64,000 nt of DNA from Aeromonas tecta (GTDB lineage: Bacteria; Pseudomonadota; Gammaproteobacteria; Enterobacterales; Aeromonadaceae): NCBI RefSeq assembly GCF_000820185.1, contig NZ_CDCA01000020.1, positions 312,011 to 376,010 on the forward strand. Reading direction: 5' to 3'. Shown here in pieces: positions 52,569 through 62,600 of this stretch. Below the pieces are notes generated by a model that saw nothing but the letters and a program-made list of their open reading frames with translations, was not told the origin of the DNA and did not search any database. The position numbers were made by a program, and so were the translations under genes. The number at the start of each line of letters is the position of its first letter. Within the stretch, counting starts at the first letter, position 1.

Positions 52569-53423
52569 ATGCGCTGGCAAGATCGCCGTGAGAGCAACAA
52601 CGTGGAAGACAGGCGCCAGGAAGGCGGTGGCAGCGGAGGCGGCGGCTTCCCCATCGGCGGCAAGGGCCGCCTGATCCTGGTCGTCGTGGTGATGGTGGCC
52701 GGTTACTACGGTGTGGATCTGAGCCCCCTGCTCAACGATCCGGCGCCGCAAACCCAGGCGCCGCGCCAGAATGTGTCTCAAACGGCCAATGATCCTCTCG
52801 CCAAGTTTACCTCTGTGATGCTCGCCTCCACCGAAGATGCCTGGAGCGAGATCTTCGCCCAGAGCGGCAGCCAGTATCAGCCACCCAAGCTGGTGCTCTA
52901 TCGCGGCGCCACCCGCACCGGCTGTGGCCAGGGTCAATCGGTGATGGGTCCCTTCTACTGCCCGACGGACAGATCGGTCTACATCGATCTCTCCTTCTAT
53001 CAGGACATGCGCGACAAGCTGGGGGCCGACGGTGACTTCGCCCAGGGCTACGTGGTCGCTCACGAGGTGGGTCACCACGTGCAGAACCTGCTCGGCATCG
53101 CGACCAAGGTGCGCCAGCAGCAACAAGGGCTGAGCCAGGCCGCCCAGAACAAGCTGTCGGTCAAACTCGAACTGCAGGCCGACTGCTTCGCCGGGGTCTG
53201 GGGTCACTACATGGAACGAGAAAAAGTGCTGGAGCACGGCGATCTGGAGGAGGCCCTCAACGCCGCCCAGGCCATAGGGGACGACCGCCTGCAACAGCAG
53301 GGTCAGGGCCGGGTAGTGCCGGACAGCTTCACCCACGGCAGCTCGGCCCAGCGCCTCGCCTGGTTCAAAAAAGGCTTCGACACTGGCAAGCCGGCCAGCT
53401 GCGACACCTTCGCCGCCCGCTAG
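52569..53423 (+). CDS. Neutral zinc metallopeptidase (YpfJ-like)
   Basis: A 284-residue membrane-anchored protein with one N-terminal helix (about 37-55, after a Gly-rich stretch) and a periplasmic peptidase domain. The zinc site HEVGHH (about residue 166) is clear, and [14 protein letters not shown] supplies the third ligand. Substrates of this family are unproven. The [13 protein letters not shown]-terminus is typical of YpfJ relatives. Confidence 0.88.
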   Translation: MRWQDRRESNNVEDRRQEGGGSGGGGFPIGGKGRLILVVVVMVAGYYGVDLSPLLNDPAPQTQAPRQNVSQTANDPLAKFTSVMLASTEDAWSEIFAQSGSQYQPPKLVLYRGATRTGCGQGQSVMGPFYCPTDRSVYIDLSFYQDMRDKLGADGDFAQGYVVAHEVGHHVQNLLGIATKVRQQQQGLSQAAQNKLSVKLELQADCFAGVWGHYMEREKVLEHGDLEEALNAAQAIGDDRLQQQGQGRVVPDSFTHGSSAQRLAWFKKGFDTGKPASCDTFAAR

Positions 53424-53435
53424 CAAGATGCAGCA

Positions 53436-53471
53436 AGCAAAGCGCCGACCTTAGGGTCGGCGCTTTGCTAT
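53436..53471. terminator. Terminator between peptidase and PP-loop genes
   Basis: AGCAAAGCGCCGACC pairs with GGTCGGCGCTTTGCT between convergent genes and can serve both. Confidence 0.75.
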
Positions 53472-53525
53472 CAGGCTATCGGTGCTATGGGGCTATCGAC
53501 GTTATGGCTCTAGAGGCCCGCCGGA

Positions 53526-54224
53526 TCACGACCCGTCACTGGTCTCGCTAGAGACGCCGACCGGTAGCAGATCGGTAAAGACGAAGCCATCTCTGACCAC
53601 AGTTTCCCCTGTTTTAATGGCCAAAGGCAGCATGAACATTGGTCCATCATAGGCCAGGGTGTGAAACTCGCCGTTCTCGCCACAAGGATCCACCCCATCC
53701 GGCAGGGCCGCCAGCAGCGTCTCATCGAACTCATGCCCACCCAGGCTCATATCCAGCTTCTTGGGGTCGAGGGTGCTGATCCGCGCCTTGAGCCCGGCTG
53801 CCATCATCTCCCGCGCCAACTCGGTCGTGTCGCTGCCCCACAGCGGGAACAGCGCGGTGATCCCCGCCCCCTCGAGCTGTCGCTCCCGATAGGCGCGCAC
53901 ATCCTCGAGGAAGAGATCGCCAAATGCCATGTGACGGATCCCCCGGGCCTGCACCGCCGCGATGAAGTCGGTCATGATGCGGGCGTAATCTTCATTGCTG
54001 CAGGGCCATGGCAGGTCGATGGTGGTCAGCGGCAGCCCCACGCACTCGGCCTGCTGCAGCAACAGCTGCTTGCGCACCCCGTGCATGGCGACCCGTTCGA
54101 ACGCCTGATTGAGGGTGGTGAACAGCCCCACCACCTCGATGGCCGGATCCTGGCGCAGTCGATGCAGCGCCCAGGCACTGTCTTTACCGCTGCTCCAGGA
54201 GAGCAGCACCTTGGTCTTTGTCAT
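53526..54224 (-). CDS. Dph6-related PP-loop ATPase
   Basis: A 232-residue adenosine-nucleotide hydrolase of the Dph6/MJ0570 family. The PP-loop SWSSGKDSAW is at about residues 9-18, and the GDLFLEDVRAYRE and GENGEFHTLAYDGP motifs match. In eukaryotes and archaea Dph6 makes diphthamide, which bacteria lack, so the bacterial role is unknown. The ATG at 54224 has GGAGA upstream; the extension to 54347 is not conserved. Confidence 0.85.
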   Translation of the reverse strand: MTKTKVLLSWSSGKDSAWALHRLRQDPAIEVVGLFTTLNQAFERVAMHGVRKQLLLQQAECVGLPLTTIDLPWPCSNEDYARIMTDFIAAVQARGIRHMAFGDLFLEDVRAYRERQLEGAGITALFPLWGSDTTELAREMMAAGLKARISTLDPKKLDMSLGGHEFDETLLAALPDGVDPCGENGEFHTLAYDGPMFMLPLAIKTGETVVRDGFVFTDLLPVGVSSETSDGS

Positions 54225-54378
54225 AATGTCTCCGGCACTCTTGCGGCCCGACGCTGCAAGACTGTGTTGCGAATTGTGCGATTTACTTCTTGGGATGCAA
54301 AAGCATACCCTCATGGATGAGCGTGCCCCGCAAAGGATGGGGGACAATAACTAAAAAAACGATGGGAAACATAAGGAT

Positions 54379-55695
54379 ATGACCACAGTCACCGGCACTC
54401 ATGATCACAATCGCCCCCTCAACCGACAGGATTACAAGACCCTGAGCCTGGCGGCCCTCGGCGGCGCCCTCGAATTCTACGACTTTATCATCTTCGTCTT
54501 CTTCGCCGTGGTCATTGGCGAGCTGTTCTTCCCGGCCGACATTCCCGAGTGGCTGCGCCAGTTCCAGACCTTCGGCATCTTCGCTGCCGGTTACCTGGCG
54601 CGCCCCCTCGGCGGCATCATCATGGCGCATTTTGGCGATCTTATCGGCCGCAAGCGCATGTTCACCCTGAGCATCCTGATGATGGCGCTGCCCACCCTGC
54701 TGATCGGCCTGCTGCCGACCTATGCCGCCCTCGGCATCGCCGCCCCGCTGCTGCTGTTGCTGCTGCGCATCCTGCAAGGGGCCGCCATCGGCGGTGAAGT
54801 GCCCGGCGCCTGGGTATTCGTGGCCGAACATGTGCCCGCCCGCCGGATCGGCCTCGCCTGTGGCACCCTCACCGCAGGGCTGACTGCCGGCATCCTGCTC
54901 GGATCCTTGGTCGCTACCGCCATCAACCGTGGCATGAGCCCCATCGAGGTGAGCGAGTGGGGCTGGCGTCTGGCCTTCGTGCTCGGCGGGGTGTTTGGCA
55001 TCGTCGCCATGTACCTGCGCCGCTGGCTGCACGAGACTCCGGTCTTTGCCGAGATGCAGGCCAACAAGACCCTGGCCGCCGAGCTGCCGCTCAAGACGGT
55101 GCTGCGTGAACACAAGGGCAGCGTCATCGTCTCCATGCTGCTGACCTGGTTGCTCTCCGCCGGTATCGTGGTGGTGATCCTGATGACCCCGACCTACTTG
55201 CAGAAGGTGCATGGTATCAGCCCGACCGATGCCCTGACCGCCAACTCGCTGGCCATAGTCGCGCTCACCCTGGGCTGCATCTTCTATGGCCGACTGATCG
55301 ACGCCATCGGCAGCGGCCCCACCTTCGTGTTTGGCTCCCTGCTGCTGGCAGGGGCGACCTATGCCTTCTATCACGGCCTGGCGGCAGGCATGGAACAGTT
55401 GGTGCCGCTCTATGCCCTGGCGGGCTTCGCGGTCGGCATCGTCGGCGCCGTGCCCTATGTGATGGTCAACGCCTTCCCGGCCGTGGTGCGCTTCTCCGGG
55501 CTGTCGTTCTCCTACAACGTGGCCTACGCCATCTTCGGGGGCCTGACTCCTATGCTGGTGACACTCTGGATGAAGGAGGACGTGCTGGCCCCGTCCCACT
55601 ATGTAGTCAGTCTGGCTGCCTTGGGCTTCGTGCTCGGCCTGTTCTTCTGGCTTCGTAAGCGCGGTCAGCAGCAGACCCGGCCACAGACCGCCTGA
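54379..55695 (+). CDS. MHS-family MFS transporter (ProP/KgtP-like)
   Basis: A 438-residue inner-membrane transporter with twelve predicted helices, of the metabolite:H+ symporter group. The first helix holds the LGGALEFYDFIIF motif, the loop GDLIGRKRMF is the MFS A-motif, and helix 4-5 contains ILQGAAIGGEVPGA. Substrates in the group are proline, betaine, citrate or alpha-ketoglutarate; which applies here is not evident. It is divergent from the PP-loop gene. Confidence 0.9.
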   Translation: MTTVTGTHDHNRPLNRQDYKTLSLAALGGALEFYDFIIFVFFAVVIGELFFPADIPEWLRQFQTFGIFAAGYLARPLGGIIMAHFGDLIGRKRMFTLSILMMALPTLLIGLLPTYAALGIAAPLLLLLLRILQGAAIGGEVPGAWVFVAEHVPARRIGLACGTLTAGLTAGILLGSLVATAINRGMSPIEVSEWGWRLAFVLGGVFGIVAMYLRRWLHETPVFAEMQANKTLAAELPLKTVLREHKGSVIVSMLLTWLLSAGIVVVILMTPTYLQKVHGISPTDALTANSLAIVALTLGCIFYGRLIDAIGSGPTFVFGSLLLAGATYAFYHGLAAGMEQLVPLYALAGFAVGIVGAVPYVMVNAFPAVVRFSGLSFSYNVAYAIFGGLTPMLVTLWMKEDVLAPSHYVVSLAALGFVLGLFFWLRKRGQQQTRPQTA

Positions 55696-55763
55696 ATCAC
55701 CCAGGCAAGGGCTATGCGAGCGGCTCAGCGTCAGCTCGTGCCGCAAGATAGCTGATTTGGACA

Positions 55764-55784
55764 GGAGCCCCGACTTTCGGGGCT
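55764..55784 (+). terminator. Terminator of the MHS transporter gene
   Basis: GAGCCCCGA-CTT-TCGGGGCTC with a weak T tail, 70 bases after the stop codon. Confidence 0.65.
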
Positions 55785-55887
55785 CATCCATTCCGGCTAT
55801 ATTCAGCCGGGCTCCCGTAGAGTAGCCACCCTTTCAGGCCGGACCCGCGTCCGGTCCCTGTTTTTGCCAATCCTTCCGAGGTGCAAG

Positions 55888-56604
55888 ATGTTTTTCCAGG
55901 TCGTATTCATCGCCTTGCTGGCGCTACTGCCCATGGTCAACCCCCCCACGACGGCCACCCTGCTGCTGGGGCTGAGCAAGGGGATGTCCCGCGAGCACGT
56001 GCGTCGCCAGATCAATCTGGCCGCCATCTATCTGTTTGGCACCCTCTGCGTCAGCTTCTTCATTGGATCCTCCATCCTGGATCTGTTCGGGATCTCCATT
56101 CCCGGCTTGCGGCTGGCCGGCGGCCTTATCATCGCCTTCATCGGCTTTCGCATGCTGTTCCCGGCGCCGGCTCAGGCCACCGAGAATGACATCAACCAGA
56201 GCATCGCCTTCGTGCCGCTCACCATGCCCAGCATGTGCGGGCCCGGTACCATGGCGCTGGTGATCAGTGGCGCCGCCCAGATTGCCGAGCTGCCCGCCGA
56301 CTACAACCGCTTCGTCATCTATGCCGCCATGGTCACCGCCTTCGCGCTGATGAGCCTGCTCAGCTGGGGCGTACTCAAGCTGGCGGATCCGGTGTGCAAG
56401 ATCCTGGGGGCCACCGGCATCGATGCCATGACCCGCATCATGGGCTTCCTGCTGGTGTGCATGGGCATGCAGTTCTGCATCAACGGCATCAAGGAAGTGG
56501 CGCAGGATCCGGTGTTCCACGGCGCGCCTGCCGCCCAGGTTCAGCACCATATCCCCGATGGCAAACACAACATCGAACCCGGGATGATTGCCCCCAAATC
56601 CTGA
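55888..56604 (+). CDS. MarC/YhgN-family membrane protein
   Basis: A 238-residue inner-membrane protein with six predicted helices. It has the family's first helix (LLALLPMVNPPTTATLLLGL, with MVNPP) and the fourth-helix segment PLTMPSMCGPGTMAL, which carries the conserved Pro-Gly motifs. MarC proteins were once linked to antibiotic resistance, but this was not confirmed and the function is unknown. The ATG has GAGG seven bases before it. Confidence 0.87.
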   Translation: MFFQVVFIALLALLPMVNPPTTATLLLGLSKGMSREHVRRQINLAAIYLFGTLCVSFFIGSSILDLFGISIPGLRLAGGLIIAFIGFRMLFPAPAQATENDINQSIAFVPLTMPSMCGPGTMALVISGAAQIAELPADYNRFVIYAAMVTAFALMSLLSWGVLKLADPVCKILGATGIDAMTRIMGFLLVCMGMQFCINGIKEVAQDPVFHGAPAAQVQHHIPDGKHNIEPGMIAPKS

Positions 56605-56718
56605 GCACCGCAACCAGGGGGCTTGCCGCCCAAATAGATCATTTTTTGTACAGACAAGGTTCAGCTGAGGGGGCCTAAAGTGATGTTGCCACATCAAATA
56701 CCCCCAAGGAGATATGAA

Positions 56719-56922
56719 ATGAAAGAGATGCTGACCGAGATCCGCAGCTACAGCCTGTTTCATGAATATCTGAATGTTGTCGGCGTCGCCGGCCCCACCC
56801 CGGCCCAGATTGCCCAGGAGTGGGAGTACAAGAGTGCCAATCGCCTGGTGGCCAGGATCAAGCAGGATCCTCAAGGCAAGACGCGCTACTACATAGACGC
56901 TCGCGTCATCTCGGTGAACTGA
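56719..56922 (+). CDS. Small unknown protein, 67 residues
   Basis: A short protein with a strong AAGGAG site eight bases before its ATG. The central GPTPAQIAQEWEYKSANRLVARIKQDP looks like a small winged-helix or DNA-binding helix pair (PTPAQIAQEW... NRLV), and the C-terminus is beta-like. Followed by two terminators. Family not recognised; a regulatory role is only a guess from shape. Confidence 0.65.
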   Translation: MKEMLTEIRSYSLFHEYLNVVGVAGPTPAQIAQEWEYKSANRLVARIKQDPQGKTRYYIDARVISVN

Positions 56923-56939
56923 CCCGAACGCAATCATTC

Positions 56940-56969
56940 AGCCCCGGCAACGCCCGGGGCTTTTTGTTG
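56940..56969 (+). terminator. Terminator of the 67-residue gene
   Basis: AGCCCCGG...CCGGGGCT followed by T5. Confidence 0.85.
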
Positions 56970-56981
56970 CCCCGTGTAACG

Positions 56982-57021
56982 CCCACTAAAAACCCCGGCA
57001 CTGGCCGGGGTTTTTAGTGGG
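56982..57021. terminator. Bidirectional terminator before tldD stop
   Basis: CCCACTAAAAACCCCGGC pairs perfectly with GCCGGGGTTTTTAGTGGG. A and T runs on the two sides let it work in both directions; it should end the tldD transcript. Confidence 0.85.
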
Positions 57022-57042
57022 TAAGATGGCGAGCGAGCCGCC

Positions 57043-58491
57043 TTACTGGGTGCCGCCCACGGTGAGGCTGTCGAGCTTGAGGGTCGGTTGACCCACCCCG
57101 ACCGGCACGCTCTGCCCCTCCTTGCCGCAGACCCCGACCCCGCGATCGAGCGCCAGATCCCGGCCCACCATGGAGACCTGGCTCATGGCCTCGGGGCCGT
57201 TGCCGATCAGGGTCGCGCCCTTGATGGGCACGGTTATCTTGCCATCCTCGATGAGATAGGCCTCGGAGGCGGAGAAGACGAACTTGCCGGAGGTGATGTC
57301 CACCTGACCGCCGCCGAAGTTGGGGGCATAGATCCCCTTCTTCACCGAGGCGATGATCTCCGCCGGATCGTACTGACCCGCCAGCATATAGGTGTTGGTC
57401 ATGCGCGGCATCGGCAGGGCGGCGTAGGATTCGCGGCGACCGTTACCGGTCAGCGGCACCCCCATCAACCGGGCGTTCTGCTTGTCTTGCAGGTAGCCCT
57501 TGAGGATCCCGTTCTCGATCAACACGTTGTAACCGCCCGGCGTGCCTTCATCATCGATGGAGACGGAGCCGCGCAGACCCGGCAGGGTGCCGTCATCGAC
57601 GATGGTGCAGTGCTTGGAGGCGACCTGCTCACCGATCCGACCGGCGAAGGCGGAGGAACCCTTGCGATTGAAGTCCCCCTCCAGGCCGTGGCCCACGGCT
57701 TCGTGCAGCAGCACGCCAGGCCAACCGGCACCGAGCACTACCGGCATGGTACCGGCGGGGGCGTCTATGGCCTCCAGGTTGATCAGCGCCTGACGCACGG
57801 CTTCCCGCACATAGCCAAAGGCCCGGCTCTCCAGCCCGTCCAGCTCCAGGAAATAGTCATAACCGCAGCGACCACCACCACCGGCGCTGCCACGCTCGCG
57901 CTTGTCACCCTTCTCGGCGATCACGGTCACCGACAACCGCACCAATGGGCGCACATCGGCGGCCAGAGTGCCGTCGGTGGCCGCCACCAGGATCTCTTCG
58001 TAGACGCCGCTGATGGAGGCCATCACCTGATTGATGGCGGGATCCAGACTGCGGGCAAACTTGTCCATCTGCTCAAGCAGGGCGATCTTCTGATGCTTGT
58101 CGAGGGTCTGCAGCGGATCCATGGCCGGATAGAGCAGGTTGGCCGAAGTTCTGGCCCAGGCCTTCACCTTGCCCTGCGCCCCGGCTGCAGCGATGCCCCG
58201 GGCGGCAGTGACCGACTGCTGCAACGCCAGCAGGCTCAGCTCATCGGAGTAGGCAAAGCCGGTCTTCTCGCCACTGACGGCGCGCACACCCACCCCCTGG
58301 TCGATGTTGTAGCTGCCATCCTTGACGATGCCGTCTTCCAGCATCCAGGACTCGTGCCAGCTGCGCTGGAAATAGAGGTCGCCGAACTCCACCTGATGGC
58401 TCATCAGGCTGCCGAGCAGCTGTTGCAGGCGCCCTTCGTCAAGATCGTTCGGGGCCAACAGAGAGGCACTAACCTGGCTCAATAGACTCAA
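57043..58491 (-). CDS. tldD: Metalloprotease TldD
   Basis: A 482-residue cytosolic zinc metalloprotease that, with TldE/PmbA, processes peptides such as microcin B17 precursor and affects CcdA. The zinc motif [11 protein letters not shown] (HExxxH) is present near residue 263, and the length matches E. coli TldD. The partner gene pmbA is not in the window. The ATG is the first Met of the conserved N-terminus. Confidence 0.95.
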   Translation of the reverse strand: MSLLSQVSASLLAPNDLDEGRLQQLLGSLMSHQVEFGDLYFQRSWHESWMLEDGIVKDGSYNIDQGVGVRAVSGEKTGFAYSDELSLLALQQSVTAARGIAAAGAQGKVKAWARTSANLLYPAMDPLQTLDKHQKIALLEQMDKFARSLDPAINQVMASISGVYEEILVAATDGTLAADVRPLVRLSVTVIAEKGDKRERGSAGGGGRCGYDYFLELDGLESRAFGYVREAVRQALINLEAIDAPAGTMPVVLGAGWPGVLLHEAVGHGLEGDFNRKGSSAFAGRIGEQVASKHCTIVDDGTLPGLRGSVSIDDEGTPGGYNVLIENGILKGYLQDKQNARLMGVPLTGNGRRESYAALPMPRMTNTYMLAGQYDPAEIIASVKKGIYAPNFGGGQVDITSGKFVFSASEAYLIEDGKITVPIKGATLIGNGPEAMSQVSMVGRDLALDRGVGVCGKEGQSVPVGVGQPTLKLDSLTVGGTQ

Positions 58492-58573
58492 TCTTTCTCT
58501 CCAATCTCAACATGAGATGTCGTAACGGTTAATTCGTGCGGGTCGCAAGCACCCCGACCCCCAGGTTCGATGA

Positions 58574-58637
58574 GCGCAGCGCCATCGGATGTCCAATACG
58601 CCATTGGGCTCGCTGTGGTCCGATGATGCCGCTGCGC
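58574..58637. repeat. Long imperfect inverted repeat upstream of tldD
   Basis: GCGCAGCGCCATCGGA pairs imperfectly with TCCGATGATGCCGCTGCGC across a 29-base loop that contains its own short GCCATTGGGC palindrome. It may form a cruciform or end the nitrilase transcript. Confidence 0.55.
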
Positions 58638-58659
58638 GACAAATCGAGCCTGCGAATAC

Positions 58660-59466
58660 TCAAAGCAGCCGGGCGTGATTCATCACCGGCATGGTGCGCT
58701 TCAATTCGTCGATAAGCCCGGCATCCATCTTCGCCAGCACGGTCGCGGTGCCGCCGGGCTGGCAGGCCAGCACCCGCCCCCAGGGATCGATCACCATGCT
58801 GTGGCCCCAGGTCTGGCGCCCCGTCTCGTGGGTGCCGCCCTGGTTGGCCGCCACCACATAACACTGGTTCTCGATGGCGCGGGCCCGTAGCAGCGGCTCC
58901 CAGTGTGCCTCGCCGGTCACCGCCGTGAAGGCCGCCGGCACCAGCAACACCCGAGCACCGGATTGCGCCAGCTGGCGATAGAGCTCGGGGAAGCGCAAAT
59001 CATAACAGATAGAGAGGCCGAGGGGACCAAAGGGGGAGTCTACCAGCACAGGTTCATGGCCCGGACTGAAGGTCTCCGACTCCCGATAGCGGCCATGATT
59101 GTCGGCCACGTCCACATCGAACAGGTGGATCTTGTGATAGTGGCCCTTGAGATCCCCGCTCGGATCGAACACCAGCGAGCTGGTGTGGATATGTTCCGAA
59201 CCGGCAATGGCGGTGGGCATGGCGCCAGCCACCAGCCAGATCCCATGGGCTTTGGCCCATTCCGCCAGCTGTTGCTGGATTGGGCCATCGCCAAGGGTCT
59301 CGGCGCCGTCCAAATAGCCCTGCCGCTCGCCAAACAGGGCGAAGTTTTCCGGCAGCAACGCCAGCAACGGCCGCTCTGCTGGCAGGGCGGCAAGCTCGGC
59401 CTCGATCTGTGCCTTGTTGTCCTGCCAATGACGGCCAGAAATCAGTTGTATAGCGGCTAACCACAT
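58660..59466 (-). CDS. Carbon-nitrogen hydrolase (Nit/omega-amidase type)
   Basis: A 268-residue nitrilase-superfamily amidase. The catalytic triad is visible as Glu in LPENFA (about residue 43), Lys in YHKIHLF (about 112) and Cys in CYDLRFPE (about 146). It resembles Nit1/YbeM proteins that hydrolyse deaminated glutathione or related amides. The ATG at 59466 has AAGGAG six bases upstream. It follows yhdP by about 145 bases, in the conserved rng-yhdP-nit order. Confidence 0.9.
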   Translation of the reverse strand: MWLAAIQLISGRHWQDNKAQIEAELAALPAERPLLALLPENFALFGERQGYLDGAETLGDGPIQQQLAEWAKAHGIWLVAGAMPTAIAGSEHIHTSSLVFDPSGDLKGHYHKIHLFDVDVADNHGRYRESETFSPGHEPVLVDSPFGPLGLSICYDLRFPELYRQLAQSGARVLLVPAAFTAVTGEAHWEPLLRARAIENQCYVVAANQGGTHETGRQTWGHSMVIDPWGRVLACQPGGTATVLAKMDAGLIDELKRTMPVMNHARLL

Positions 59467-59612
59467 GACTCGCTCCTTGTCGCGGGGCACGCCGTCGGAT
59501 GCGGGGTGCATCCCGGCTTGCTGGGTAGTACGCACTATGAAAGGTTTTGGCGCAGGGGGAAAGCGGGTCTTGAGTCGCTCGCCATGCCGATGAAGAGATC
59601 CGGCATGCTCCG

Positions 59613-62600
59613 TCAGCGCTGGCCGCTTCCCTGATGTTTGGGATTGAGCAGGAAGGGGGTGACCTCCTCGGCGGGCAGGCTGGGCGCCACCGCGTCCACC
59701 GCCTGCTTCTGCTGCTGGTTCAGCTTGATGCGAGCCCGGTCTCGACCCGCCTCGATCAGTTTGGGATCGTTGATCGGGCCCGAGACCCGAAAATCGATGC
59801 GGGTCACCACGTCCACCACAGGCTCTAGCAGCTTGGAGAGCGCCAGCACATAGAGCCCGGTGATCGGCGTGATGGAGAAGGCCGCCACCACCGGCAGGGT
59901 GCCTCCCAGGTTCGGGGAGAAGCTCAGATCGTAATCCAGGTGCCAGCGCACCAGATCGGCGATGCCCTCGCCGCGCAGGTTGCCCGCAGCCCCCTTCATG
60001 TAGAAGTCGTTGTTTTCCACCACACCTTGCTTGACCTTGGCCGAGGCGGACATGGATTCAAAATAGAAGCCCTTGTCGAACACATCGCGAAAATCGAGGC
60101 GCAGCTTGCGCAGCAGCGAATCCAGGCTGAGCAGGGAGAGCAGGCGGGCCCCCTTGTCGTTGACCTCACGCAGCGTGCCCCCTTCCAGCTGATAGTCGGC
60201 GCTGCCCGTCAGGGTGGGCAGGTCCAGCCGATAGGGCACGTCACGCCAGTTCAGATCCAGCGCCAACTTGCCCGGCGCATCGCCGATGGGAGAGGTGAAA
60301 CCGAGTCGCTTGAGCAGCAGCTCGCTATTCTGGGTGTCGAGCTTGGCATGGGCGCGAGTCTGCATCTGGCCGGATTGCGCCAGCCACTCGGCACTGCCTT
60401 TCAGGGTGCTGCCGGCCAGCCGGATCTCCAGCCCTTTGAGCGCCAGCTGATTCATACCGGGCACCAGCTCCCCTTTCAGCTCGCCGAGCGGCAGGGTGCC
60501 GAAGCGACAATCCACACAGCTGAAGGTTAGCCAGGGAATGGTGTCCATAATGGCCTTGTCCTGCCTGGCATCGGGTTCGGGGCTGAGATCCGAGCCCTTG
60601 CCGGACCAATGGATACGGGCAAACTTGGCATCGATGGGCTGCTTGTCGGTGACGGGAATGCGCACCACCCCCATCACATCCGGGCTGTCGATCATCACTT
60701 CGGTAGCCTGGCGTACCGGCCCCACGGTGAAGTGCACCGCCCTGATGTTGGCGCTGCCGATGTCGGCCCGAGCCAGCTGACCATCCACCCACCACTCTTG
60801 TGGCAGGAAGGCGGGGCCCACCACCGCATTGCCGCTCGGAGCCGAGTCTGGCAACCACAGCTTGAGCCGCGCTAGCCAGCCGGCCACATCCGCCTGCTGC
60901 TGGTTGATGGCGAGCAGCATCGGCTTGTCTTGCAGCACACGGGCGCCGGGTTGACCGACGTCGACCCGCACCCGACTCAAGTAAGGGGCGCCCTCGCCAT
61001 AGACCAGCTTGCTCTGCATATCCACATCGGCGCCCAGCACCCCGCGAATGTCGGCGCTGCCGTCGCGGCCACGCACCGTGACCTTGAGAGGCAGCTGGCT
61101 GTCGGCACCCTTGGCAAGGGGGCTCGGCAAGTCCAGTCCCATCCCTTGCAGGTTGGAGTTCAGCGCCAGCTGGAAGCTGAAGGGGCTGTTTTCCGGCAGG
61201 GTCAGCCCCAGGGTGCCGGTCCAGTTGCTGCGGCCCTTGAGCATGTCGAGGGCAGGAATGTCGCGGCGCTGACGGCTGCTGTCCCACAACCCCTTGAATT
61301 TGAGGTCAACCTGATAGCGATCCGGTAGCTGCTTGCCCTGATAATCCAGAGTCAGCGGCTGGTTCCACAGGCTGGCCTTGAGGTTACTGAAGCGCGTGTG
61401 TTCGTTGTCATACTCGAGCCTGCCCTCGACGCTCTCCAGCGGCATGTCCAGGGTGGCTATCCTGACCTTGTTGTTATGGAAGCTGGCATCGCCGTTGGCC
61501 TTGACCTCACCCTTGCCATCGAGGGGAATGTCGAGCTTGACCGTGCCCTTCATCGGGCCGCGGATCTCGATCTCCCGCAGCGCCTGGCCTACCGAGCCTC
61601 CCAGAGGAGAGTCCTGCAGATAGTCGCTGATGGCCTTGCCCTCGCCCGCGACCTTGGCATCCACATAGAGATGGGCACCAGGGTAGAGATCCGGGATCCA
61701 GGCATGCACCGAGTCGGAGCTAGCCTTGCCGAGCCGGGTCGAGCGGCTGTTCATGTCCAGGCTCGCGTTCTGGAACAGCAGGTCTATCTGCAAGTCGGTG
61801 AGCGGTTGCCAACCGGGGAAGAACTGGAAGGTCGCCTTCTCGAGCGGCACAGCTACCTGGAAGATGCCTTTGCCGTTGGCATAAGGGAAGTCTCTGAACT
61901 CGCCGTACCAGAGCAGATCGGCGCTCGATGCCTGGCCCCCCTTGATCGCGCCACTCAGGTAGTCCACCAGGCCATCGCTCATCACCGCAAGCGGGTAGTA
62001 ACGATCCGCATGAGCCGCCGTCTTGACGTCGATCCGGCCGGTCAGGGCGAGGAAGGGGTGCTCGAACAGATCGAGCCGGAAGCGGCTGGCGAGGTGCAAG
62101 TCCGAGTTATCCAACAGGATGTCCTGGCCGTAGAGCACCCAGCCTTCCGGTGCCTTCCACCAATCGAGCCGCGCCCCTAGGCTGTTGACCGGGATCGGTA
62201 CCTTGAAGTGACGGGCCGGATCCACCTTGCCCTTACCCAGAGTAAGCCGGGCGCTGCCGCCCTGCGGGGTCAACCAGAATTCGGCGTCGAGGTTCTGCAA
62301 CCCCGGCACATCCCGCCAGGCCTTCATCCCGAATCCAAGCAGGTGCCCGCTGAGGGAGAGCCCCTGCCAGTTCGCATCCGCTTGCAGGATCAGATCCTGC
62401 AACTTGCCCTTGGGCTGGGTGCGTTTGAGTGTCTCGGTCAGCTTGGGGTAGAGACCCGATACCAGCTGGCTCAGGCTGACGACCTGCTGGATGTCGATGG
62501 CAGGCACATAGCCCAGGATGCGCTCCCCCACTCGCTCGAGCTGGAGCCGGCTTTGCAGCCAGGTCGAGCCGTCGAGCTTGAAGACCACATCATGACTGGC

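Noticed and set aside
53526..54224. Diphthamide synthesis role for the Dph6-like enzyme
   Set aside because: Bacteria have no diphthamide pathway; only the fold and PP-loop are shared.
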